A stretch of DNA of 36,985 bases from Arthrobacter sp. ok362 (GTDB taxonomy: Bacteria > Actinomycetota > Actinomycetes > Actinomycetales > Micrococcaceae): contig NZ_FNGC01000026.1 of assembly GCF_900102785.1 (NCBI RefSeq), forward strand, positions 1-36,985, in the 5' to 3' direction. Each line of letters opens with the position of its first letter. Position 1 is the first letter of the stretch. This document shows positions 16,484 through 23,590 of the stretch, piece by piece. The translations under genes were made by a program, and so were the position numbers. The notes beneath the pieces are model-generated. The model saw only the letters and a list, made by a program, of their open reading frames with translations, did no database searches and was not told the DNA's origin.

Positions 16484-18616
16484 TTACAGGCTTGAGTGGT
16501 TTGGAAGGCTTGAGCGGTTTGAGTGGCTGGCGGACGTGCCGACCAGTTGGGCGGCACGGGAACGGACCACGGCGACACCTCCGGCCGCGAGGCCGAGCCC
16601 GCCGTCGAGCTCGTTACCGGTGAGGAGGTCAACGCCTTCCAGCGGCAGCCGGACCTCGTGCATCCCGTGGTTGATGCAGAATGTCCAGTCCGTTCCGTCC
16701 TTGCTGCGCCGGGCGACTTCCACGTCGGCCGGCAGATCCGGAACGAGCGGCTGTACCCCTGCATCGGCGCAGACGACGCTGAGCAGTTCGCCCAGGCCCT
16801 CCGACGCGAGCGTGGTGGCGACATAGTAGGAACGGCCGCTTCCGGCCCGGTTGCGGGTCACGGCGGGAGAACCGGCAGCCGGTCCCTCTTCCACGGCCGC
16901 GAGGACCTCGGCGGTGGTGGCCCGCCCCAGTTCGTTCCAGCAGGTGCCGGCACCGAAGCCGCTGAGCTGCACGCTTTCCCCTGCGCGCAACGGAAAGAAC
17001 TCTTCCATCCCGACGCCCAACAGCCCGCTGAACGCGCCGGGGTAACTGCCAAGCCTGATGTGGTCATTTTCGTCCACGATACCGGAGAAATACGTCACCA
17101 CGAGGTGGCCGCCGGCGCGCACGTAGGAGTCCAGGTTCGAGGCCCCGGCATCGCTCACGAGGTACTGCATCGGCGCGATGACCAGCCGGTAGCCGGAGAG
17201 GTCCTCGGTGCTCTGGCGGAAGTCCGTGGGGATCCCGGCGCGGTAAAAGGCATCATGCCACCGCCGGGTTTCCGTGATGTTGGAGGCATCCACGCTCGGG
17301 TGCGAGTCCAGTTCCGAGGCCCAGCGGGCGTCGGTGTCATGAAGGATCGCAACATCCACCCGGCCGGACGCGCCCGTGACCACCGAACCGCTGACTTCGG
17401 CCAGGCTGCGCAGCGCCTGGCCGAGCTGGACCACTTCGCGCCAAACCTTGGTGTCCGTGCCGGCATGCGGCAGCAGCCCGGAGTGGAACTTCTCGGCGCC
17501 GGCGCGGGACGCCCGCCACTGGAAGAACAGTGCGCCGTCGGCACCGCGGGCCACGTGCTGCAGGGAATTTCGCAGCATCTCGCCTGGCGCTTTGGCGATG
17601 TTGCGGGGCTGCCAGTTGACCGCCGAGGTGGAATGTTCCATGAGCAGCCACGGCTTGCCCTTGGCCCAGCCGCGGGTGAGGTCCGCTGTGGCCGCCAGTT
17701 CCTGGAAGTTCCGTGGATCATCGGCAATGAGGTAGTGGTCATTGGAGACCACATCCATCTCCTCGGACCAGCGCCAGTAGTCCACCGGCTGGTGCAGGCC
17801 CATGTTGAAGCCCATGAAGTTGGTGGTTACGGGATGCCCCGAGTGCGAGCGGATGATCGAGGCCTCGGCCTTGTAGCATTCGAGCAGCTCATCGGAGGAG
17901 TAGCGGGCGAAGTCCAACTGCTGGGTCGGGTTGACCCAGGTACCGGAGGTCCGCGGCGGCAGGATTTCGTCCCAGGCCGAGTAGCGCTGGGACCAGAAGG
18001 CGGTTCCCCACGCGGCATTGAGGGTCTCGAGGCTGCCGTACCGGCGTTCCAGCCAGCGCCGGAAACCGGCGGCGGCGCCGTCGGAGAAGTCCGGCTGGTT
18101 GTGGCAGCCGTACTCGTTGTGGACGTGCCACATCACGACGGCGGGGTGGTCCTTGTACCGGACGGCGATCCGCTCGGTCAGCGCAGCGGCGGCCCGGCGG
18201 TAGTCGGGGCTTGAGGCGGCGAAAGCCTGCCGGGAACCGTAACTGTGCCGCACGCCGTCGGCCGTTACCGGCAGCGACTCGGGGTACTTGTGGCTGAACC
18301 AGGGCGGCGGCGATGCCGTGGCGTTCGCCAGGTCCACCCGGATGCCGTTGGCGTGCAACAGGTCCAGGACCCGGTCCAGCCAGCCGAACTCGTAGACGCC
18401 CTCGTACGGTTCCAGCAGCGACCAGCTGAAAATGCCCACGCTGACCAGGTTGACGCCGGCCTCGCGCATTAGCAGGACGTCTTCGTTCCACGTCTCCTCG
18501 GGCCATTGCTCGGGGTTGTAGTCGCCGCCGAAGGCCAGCATCGGAGAGCCCTCGGAGCCGAGGCGCGCGGTGATGTAGTCCATGGAGTTGTTGTTGTGGG
18601 TGGTGCTGTTGTCCAC
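16484..18616 (-). CDS. Beta-galactosidase, GH42
   Basis: 710-residue GH42 enzyme releasing beta-linked galactose from imported galacto-oligosaccharides or lactose. The TIM barrel starts FGGDYNPEQWPEETW; acid/base E168 is in HVHNEYG and nucleophile E327 in WLLMEHSTSAVNW. The glutamine-amidotransferase-like trimerisation domain (VVTYFSGIVDENDHI) and a C-terminal beta domain follow. No signal peptide. Starts with GTG at 18616, supported by AAAGGA five bases upstream; an internal ATG at 18583 is a weaker choice. The last 14 residues are a low-complexity tail made by a 9-nt tandem repeat. Separated from the upstream permease gene by 2 nt. Confidence 0.95.
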   Translation of the reverse strand: MDNSTTHNNNSMDYITARLGSEGSPMLAFGGDYNPEQWPEETWNEDVLLMREAGVNLVSVGIFSWSLLEPYEGVYEFGWLDRVLDLLHANGIRVDLANATASPPPWFSHKYPESLPVTADGVRHSYGSRQAFAASSPDYRRAAAALTERIAVRYKDHPAVVMWHVHNEYGCHNQPDFSDGAAAGFRRWLERRYGSLETLNAAWGTAFWSQRYSAWDEILPPRTSGTWVNPTQQLDFARYSSDELLECYKAEASIIRSHSGHPVTTNFMGFNMGLHQPVDYWRWSEEMDVVSNDHYLIADDPRNFQELAATADLTRGWAKGKPWLLMEHSTSAVNWQPRNIAKAPGEMLRNSLQHVARGADGALFFQWRASRAGAEKFHSGLLPHAGTDTKVWREVVQLGQALRSLAEVSGSVVTGASGRVDVAILHDTDARWASELDSHPSVDASNITETRRWHDAFYRAGIPTDFRQSTEDLSGYRLVIAPMQYLVSDAGASNLDSYVRAGGHLVVTYFSGIVDENDHIRLGSYPGAFSGLLGVGMEEFFPLRAGESVQLSGFGAGTCWNELGRATTAEVLAAVEEGPAAGSPAVTRNRAGSGRSYYVATTLASEGLGELLSVVCADAGVQPLVPDLPADVEVARRSKDGTDWTFCINHGMHEVRLPLEGVDLLTGNELDGGLGLAAGGVAVVRSRAAQLVGTSASHSNRSSLPNHSSL
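16489..16527. repeat. 9-nt / 18-nt tandem repeat at the 3' end of the GH42 gene
   Basis: Four degenerate 9-nt units: TTGAGTGGT, TTGGAAGGC, TTGAGCGGT, TTGAGTGGC (16492-16527). They encode the tail SHSNRSSLPNHSSL of the beta-galactosidase, ending at its stop codon. Confidence 0.8.
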
Positions 18617-18618
18617 GT

Positions 18619-19587
18619 TTATCCTTTGCTGGAGCCGAGGGTCAGGCCCGCCACGAAATGCCGCTGCAGGAGCAGGTAGACGACCAGGGCCGGAATTGCC
18701 GTGATCATGGCGCCGGCGGCGATCAGGTTGTAGTTGGAGAGGAACTGGCCCTGGAGATTGTTGATGGCCGTGGTGACCGGAAGGCGGTCGCCACTTTGAA
18801 TGAACAGCAGCGGCCAGAAGTAGTCGTTGTAAATGAAGATCACTTCAAGCGTGCCCATGGCGGCCAGGGCGGGGCGGCACAGCGGCAGGATGATGTCCCA
18901 GTACTGGCGCCAGACGCCGGCCCCGTCCACCAGGGCAGCCTCGGTCAGTTCGGGGGACAGCGCCTTCATGTAGTTCGAGAGCACGAAGGTCACGAAGCCG
19001 ATCTGGAAGGCGGTGTCCACCGCGATCACGCTGATATAGGTGTTGAGCAGGTTCCCGGAATCGCTGATCGCGTACGGCAGTTCAAAGTGCTTGAACATTT
19101 CAAAGAGCGGGGCCGCGAGCACCTGCGGGGGGAGCAGGTTTCCGGCGGTGAACATGATCAGCAGCGTGATGTTGAACTTCCAGCTCACCCGGCTGACAGC
19201 GAACGCCATCATGGAGGCGAAGAAAAGGATGAGAAACACGGACGGGACCGTGATGAGCACCGAGTTCCAGAACAGCTGGGAAAAGCCGCCCTGCGTCCAG
19301 GCCTGGGTGAAGTTGTCGAAGTTGAAGGCACCGCCGGTGCTGAAATAGCCGTACTTGTCCGTGTCCGCCTTGGGCCGCAGCGCCGTGAAAACGGCCCAGC
19401 CCAGGGGCACGAGCCAGATCGCCGCCATGACGATGAGGAAGACATGGGTCCCGTAGTGCCGCTTGCCCTGCTTGTTGTTGGCTGGCCGGCCGGGCCGGGG
19501 GCCGGTCCTGCCCGCGCCGGAGCTGGGCTGGCCGGCGTCCGCCGGCGTGCCAGCCGCGGCGGCATCGGTTGGATGGGCGATGCTCAT
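18619..19587 (-). CDS. Sugar ABC transporter permease (MalG type)
   Basis: 322-residue inner-membrane permease of the carbohydrate-uptake CUT1 family. A hydrophilic, glycine/proline-rich N-terminus of about 45 residues precedes six membrane helices. The cytoplasmic EAA loop contacting the ATPase is LTEAALVDGAGVWRQYWDII, with LP after it. It pairs with the next permease and the solute-binding lipoprotein. The ATPase is not in this operon, as is common in actinobacteria that share one MsiK-type ATPase among sugar importers. The start overlaps the other permease gene by ATGA. Confidence 0.94.
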   Translation of the reverse strand: MSIAHPTDAAAAGTPADAGQPSSGAGRTGPRPGRPANNKQGKRHYGTHVFLIVMAAIWLVPLGWAVFTALRPKADTDKYGYFSTGGAFNFDNFTQAWTQGGFSQLFWNSVLITVPSVFLILFFASMMAFAVSRVSWKFNITLLIMFTAGNLLPPQVLAAPLFEMFKHFELPYAISDSGNLLNTYISVIAVDTAFQIGFVTFVLSNYMKALSPELTEAALVDGAGVWRQYWDIILPLCRPALAAMGTLEVIFIYNDYFWPLLFIQSGDRLPVTTAINNLQGQFLSNYNLIAAGAMITAIPALVVYLLLQRHFVAGLTLGSSKG

Positions 19588-20534
19588 GCCTCTTTGTCCT
19601 TTCCAAACGCGCGGGACAGGTAGAAGGTGATGGGGATCAGCGAGATGACCAGCAGGATGACGGCCAGTGCCGAGCCGATGCCGATCACCTGCCCTTCGCC
19701 CACCAGGTTCTGGATGACCAGGGCGCTGATGAGTTCCAGGCCGTTGGTGCCGCGGTTGATCACGTAGACGATGTCGAATGCCCGGAGGGATTCGATGACG
19801 GTGATGACGATGATGATGATGTTGACCGGGCGCATCGCCGGGAAGATCACTTGGAAGAAGGTCTGGACCGCGTTGGCGCCGTCAATCTGGGCCGCTTCGC
19901 GCAGGGTCGGGTCTACTCCCTTGAGCCCGGCCAAGTACAAGATCATGACGTAGCCGGCGTGCCGCCAGGTGGCGGCAAAGAGGGCGGCCCAGATGTTGAC
20001 GCTGGAATCCCCGAACCAGTCCACGGCCTGGGGCGTGCCCGCCGTGCCGAGGAGGAAGTTTAAGAAGCCGCTGTCGCGGTTGTAGAACAGCTGCCAGATG
20101 ATCCCGATCAGGGCCAGGGAGAGCATCACGGGGGCGAAGAAGACGCTCTGGTAGATCCTCGTGCCGCGGATGTTTTGGTCCAGGAGCACGGCCAGCAGCA
20201 GCCCCAGCGGCGTGGCGACGAAGGCCAGGAACGCCAGCCACAGCACGTTGTGCTGCACGGCGGGCCAAAACGGCGGGTAATCCTGGGCGACGAACTGGTA
20301 GTTATCGCCGCCTGCGGGTTTGATGTCGGTCAGTTCGAGCCCGTTCCAGCGGGTGAAGGACAGCCCGACGGACATGAGCGTGGGGATCCAGACCAATACG
20401 AGCTGGATCAGCGTGGGGACGCCCACCATCAGGCCCAGCACCACTTTGTCGCGGCCGGACAGCCGCCGAACCCGTCGCGCGGGCGCGGCGGTTGCCTTGC
20501 GCCCCCGCGCCGACGGATTTGTAGACACACTCAT
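19584..20534 (-). CDS. Sugar ABC transporter permease (MalF type)
   Basis: 316-residue CUT1-family permease with a basic N-terminus (RRVRRLSGRDK) and six membrane helices. The EAA loop is LREAAQIDGANAVQTFFQVI followed by FP. Forms the importer channel with the MalG-type partner encoded next, to which it is coupled by a 4-nt overlap. ATG at 20534 with AAGGAA five bases upstream; 27 nt after the lipoprotein gene. Gene order and neighbouring galactosidases point to galactosides as substrate. Confidence 0.94.
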   Translation of the reverse strand: MSVSTNPSARGRKATAAPARRVRRLSGRDKVVLGLMVGVPTLIQLVLVWIPTLMSVGLSFTRWNGLELTDIKPAGGDNYQFVAQDYPPFWPAVQHNVLWLAFLAFVATPLGLLLAVLLDQNIRGTRIYQSVFFAPVMLSLALIGIIWQLFYNRDSGFLNFLLGTAGTPQAVDWFGDSSVNIWAALFAATWRHAGYVMILYLAGLKGVDPTLREAAQIDGANAVQTFFQVIFPAMRPVNIIIIVITVIESLRAFDIVYVINRGTNGLELISALVIQNLVGEGQVIGIGSALAVILLVISLIPITFYLSRAFGKDKEA

Positions 20535-20561
20535 GGGGATTCCTTGCCTTGAGACATGCCG

Positions 20562-21878
20562 CTACTGGGCGGCGTAGAGGGACTTGGCCTGGGCTTCGAG
20601 GTTCTTCACATCGACATTGCCGTCCTTGATGAAGGACTGAAGGGCCGGGATCATCACGTTGTTGGCCATGGCGGGCAGGGCATCGCGGTCGAAGAACTGG
20701 CTGATGTTCTTGGCGCCGCTGATCGCCTCGGCCAGTTTCTTGTTGAGCGGAGTGAACTTGGACGTATCAGCGCCCTTGGCGGTGGCGATGTTGGACGAGT
20801 CAACCGAGGCGTACACATCCTGTCCCTCCGGGGTGCCGACGTACGCCAGGAAATCCCGGGCCGACTGGTTCTGCCCGCCCTTCTTCGAGAGCAGGAGACC
20901 GTCAATGGGTGCCTCGATGGAGTCCTGGCCCTCCACCGCGATCTCGGGGAACGGGAAGAAGTCGATGTCGTCGGCGATCGCCTTGTCCGTGAACTGTTGG
21001 GTAAGGAAGGACCCGAGCAGGTACATTCCCGACTTCTTGTCCGCGAGGGACTTCGCGGAGTCCTGCCAGGTCATGCCGAGGGCGTTCGGGTTCTGGTACG
21101 GCAGCAGCGCCTTCCAGGTGTCGAAGACGTCGCTGACCTTCTTCTGGTCCCAGCTTTCCTTGTGGGCGGTGAGGTCCATGTGGAACTGGTAGCCGTTCAA
21201 GCGCATGTTCAGGTAGTCAAAGGTGCCCATGGCGGGCCAGCCGTCCTTGTCCGCAAACTCAATCGGGATCAGGCCGTCACCCTTCATCTTGGTGCAGAGC
21301 GCCTTCAGTTCGTCGAACGTCTTGGGGACGGCGTACCCCTTTTCCGTCCAGAGGCTCTTCCGGTAGAAGAAACCCCAGGGATAGTTGTAGTTCGGAATCA
21401 GGTACATCTTGCCGTCGGCGCCCGTCGAGGCCTTTTTCAGAGCGTCGGAGTAGTTTCCGCCGACCTTTTCCCAGACATCGTCGATCGGGGCGAGCAGTCC
21501 CTTGCCGGCGTAGTACTGCATGCGGTAGCCGGCGAACCAGGTGAAGGAATCGTCCGGGCTGCCCTGGAGGTAGGTGTTGATCTTGTTCTGGAAGTCATTG
21601 TGCGCCACCACGTTGGTGGTGATCGCGACGCCTGACTTCTTCTGGAAAGCGTCGGTCACTGCCTTGTAGGCGGCCTTGGGGACCTCGTCGGAGGATCCGG
21701 AGCCGAAGGTGGCCGTCGTGGAGCCGCTGCTGGCTGGTGCGCTGCCGCCCGTGCAGGCTGTGAGCAGGGGAATGCCGGCCATCGCGACTGCTCCGGCGCC
21801 GAAGGTCTTCAGCAACGTCCTCCGGTCCCACCCGCCTTGGCTGGAGGCCCGGAGCAGTGCGTCCTCATGCATGGTCAT
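20562..21878 (-). CDS. Sugar-binding lipoprotein of ABC transporter
   Basis: 438-residue extracellular solute-binding protein of family 1. The N-terminus has a twin-arginine motif (DRRTLLKTFG, residues 18-27), a hydrophobic stretch, and a lipobox LLTAC with C42 as the lipid-anchored residue; export is probably by Tat. The mature part has the usual two-lobed binding-protein features (FQKKSGVAITTNVV, SPDDSFTWFAGYRMQYYAGKGLLAPID, YNYPWGFFYRKSLWTEKG). It is the first gene of the galactoside operon and would set substrate choice; the exact sugar cannot be read from sequence. AAAGGAG lies five bases before the ATG. Confidence 0.94.
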   Translation of the reverse strand: MTMHEDALLRASSQGGWDRRTLLKTFGAGAVAMAGIPLLTACTGGSAPASSGSTTATFGSGSSDEVPKAAYKAVTDAFQKKSGVAITTNVVAHNDFQNKINTYLQGSPDDSFTWFAGYRMQYYAGKGLLAPIDDVWEKVGGNYSDALKKASTGADGKMYLIPNYNYPWGFFYRKSLWTEKGYAVPKTFDELKALCTKMKGDGLIPIEFADKDGWPAMGTFDYLNMRLNGYQFHMDLTAHKESWDQKKVSDVFDTWKALLPYQNPNALGMTWQDSAKSLADKKSGMYLLGSFLTQQFTDKAIADDIDFFPFPEIAVEGQDSIEAPIDGLLLSKKGGQNQSARDFLAYVGTPEGQDVYASVDSSNIATAKGADTSKFTPLNKKLAEAISGAKNISQFFDRDALPAMANNVMIPALQSFIKDGNVDVKNLEAQAKSLYAAQ

Positions 21879-21931
21879 AATTTCTCCTTTGAAATAACGC
21901 GGGTGGCGTGAAGCAGCTCACATAATTAGCT

Positions 21932-21959
21932 ATCATATTCGCACAATAAAGAACGTCAA
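21932..21959 (-). promoter_or_regulatory. Promoter of the galactoside operon
   Basis: On the minus strand: -35 TTGACG (21954-21959), 16-bp spacer, -10 TATGAT (21932-21937); each hexamer is one base from consensus. It lies about 55 bases before the lipoprotein ATG in a clearly AT-rich island. Confidence 0.75.
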
Positions 21960-21974
21960 GTAGCAAAAACGAAC
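21943..21974 (-). promoter_or_regulatory. Candidate DeoR operator (two phased direct repeats)
   Basis: On the minus strand GTTCGTTTTTGC (21963-21974) and GTTCTTTATTGT (21943-21954) are direct repeats, 9 of the first 11 bases identical, with a 20-bp period (about two DNA turns). One lies just upstream of the -35, the other fills the -35/-10 spacer. The first copy resembles known GlpR/DeoR half-sites of the TGTTCGTTTT type. Repression by the operon's own DeoR protein is inferred. Confidence 0.55.
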
Positions 21975-22003
21975 ATTACGGCGCTGTGGCCGGCACTTGT
22001 CCG

Positions 22004-22032
22004 TTGACTAAGTCCCGACCCGCTCATAGCGT
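22004..22032 (+). promoter_or_regulatory. Candidate promoter of the beta-helix gene
   Basis: TTGACT (22004-22009), 17-bp spacer, TAGCGT (22027-22032), upstream of the ATG at 22118 and divergent from the galactoside promoter. The -10 fits TANNNT only. Confidence 0.45.
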
Positions 22033-22117
22033 TAAGGTCCTCAGGGCACCGATGTGGTCCGCCGGCCGGCGGTGGCGCCCGGATCCGCGGAAACATGGCG
22101 AAAACCCAGGTGCACCC

Positions 22118-23443
22118 ATGAAGATCAAGCCCACAGCCGCCGCCACGCTGCTCGTCCTGCTGTTCTTGGGCGGACTGCTCGGCGGTGTATCCGCGCCGGC
22201 CTCGACCGGGGGTGCCACGTATTACGTGAGCGCGGACGGTAGCGACGCCAACGCCGGGACATCGCCACAATCGGCCTGGGAGACTCTTGATAAGGTCAAC
22301 GCCACGGCGTTGCGGCCCGGGGACTCTGTCAGCCTTCGCCGCGGAGACATCTTCTCTGGGGGCCTCGTGGTCAGCCAGGGCGGCACCAGCCGGCTCAAGA
22401 TCACCCTGGATGCCTACGGAACCGGCGATCTCCCTGTCATTACGGGGGGGCTGACGGGTACTTGCGTCAGCCTCGACGGCGACTACATCACCGTGGACGG
22501 CTTGCGGGCGGAATCGTGCGGCTACGCCGGGTTCAGCGTCTACGGCGACCACGATTTCATATGGAACTCCGCCGCGAAGAACAACGCCGCTGGTATCAAG
22601 GTGAGCGAGGGCTCCGACTTCGGCAGCTATGCCAACAACACGCTCGCTGACAACAACATCATGAACGTGAACACCCCGGGGGAGCGGTGCGGCACCCCTA
22701 CGGCCGTGAATTGCGAAGACGATTCGGGCGCCTTCGGCTTCCTGATCAACGGCAGCGACAACGAGTTCGCCGGCAACACCGTCACGGGTTCCAGCGCGCC
22801 GTCCCACGACTTCGGACTCGACGGCAGCGCCTTCGAGATCTATAACGGCAACCGGAACAGGATCCACCACAACGTGGCGGTGGACAACAACGTCTTCTCC
22901 GAAATAGGGCGAGGGGGCAGTGGTACGGCCGACGGCAACACCTACAGCTACAACCTCGTCCGGGCCACCTGCGGCGCCCATTGCTCCAAGGCCATGGGGC
23001 TGATCGCCCGCGGAAGGACGTCATCCTTCGGCCCGACCAACGGCACCACGTTCGAATACAACACTGTATGGCTGGACGGCCCGGACTCCCAGGCCCTCGT
23101 CTGCCACTCGTCATGCCCGGCCTCCACTGTCATCAGGGGAAACATCCTGGTAGCGGTCAGCGACGCGCTGTGGATGGACGGTACCGGCTGGACGGAGCAA
23201 GGGAATGTCCTCAATGGCCCCACCAACATCGTTCCCAGCGCCACCTCCACCACCGAGCCGGCCGACTTTGTGAATGCACCCGCCGATCTCCACCTCTCCG
23301 GCGCGAGTCCGGCCATTGACCGGGCCGGGGTCAGTCCGTTCCCCATGGATCTGGACGGGCGGCCGGCCAATCAGGGGGGCGACTGCCGCGGCGGTGGAGC
23401 GGCCGATGCGGGGACTTACGAATACAGGCCAGCCAACTGCTGA
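22118..23443 (+). CDS. Secreted right-handed beta-helix protein
   Basis: 441 residues from the ATG at 22118. Sec signal peptide MKIKPTAAATLLVLLFLGGLLGG, then TYYVSADGSDANAGTSPQSAWETLDKV. This opening is typical of secreted parallel beta-helix proteins related to pectate lyases and polysaccharide lyases. Repeated N-rich coils follow (NNTLADNNIMNV, FEIYNGNRNRIHHNVAVDNN, TTFEYNTVWLDG). The end, LHLSGASPAIDRAG with DLDGRP, is the choice-of-anchor-Q type C-terminal motif. Substrate unknown; a plant or microbial polysaccharide is likely. The frame is open from 21986, but only the 22118 start gives a signal peptide. Several cysteine pairs occur. Confidence 0.85.
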   Translation: MKIKPTAAATLLVLLFLGGLLGGVSAPASTGGATYYVSADGSDANAGTSPQSAWETLDKVNATALRPGDSVSLRRGDIFSGGLVVSQGGTSRLKITLDAYGTGDLPVITGGLTGTCVSLDGDYITVDGLRAESCGYAGFSVYGDHDFIWNSAAKNNAAGIKVSEGSDFGSYANNTLADNNIMNVNTPGERCGTPTAVNCEDDSGAFGFLINGSDNEFAGNTVTGSSAPSHDFGLDGSAFEIYNGNRNRIHHNVAVDNNVFSEIGRGGSGTADGNTYSYNLVRATCGAHCSKAMGLIARGRTSSFGPTNGTTFEYNTVWLDGPDSQALVCHSSCPASTVIRGNILVAVSDALWMDGTGWTEQGNVLNGPTNIVPSATSTTEPADFVNAPADLHLSGASPAIDRAGVSPFPMDLDGRPANQGGDCRGGGAADAGTYEYRPANC

Positions 23444-23590
23444 AACGCACTTCCACCGTGCCGGCAGACGTTACATACCTGCAACCGCCGGGCAACCCGG
23501 GCGAAACTGTGTCCGGAGGATACTGGAACTACGTCCTCCCGAGGACGATTCTCATGCAAGGCATTGGGGACTATTCGAAGGACTCCGCGC

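Noticed and set aside
21986..22117. 44-residue N-terminal extension of the beta-helix protein
   Set aside because: It would bury the signal peptide and covers the likely promoter; the ATG at 22118 gives a normal secreted protein.
23444..23590. Possible riboswitch in the leader of the OtsB-GH15 gene
   Set aside because: There is a small CCGGG/CCCGG stem and a GGAGGA...TCCTCC pairing, but I could not match any known riboswitch core.
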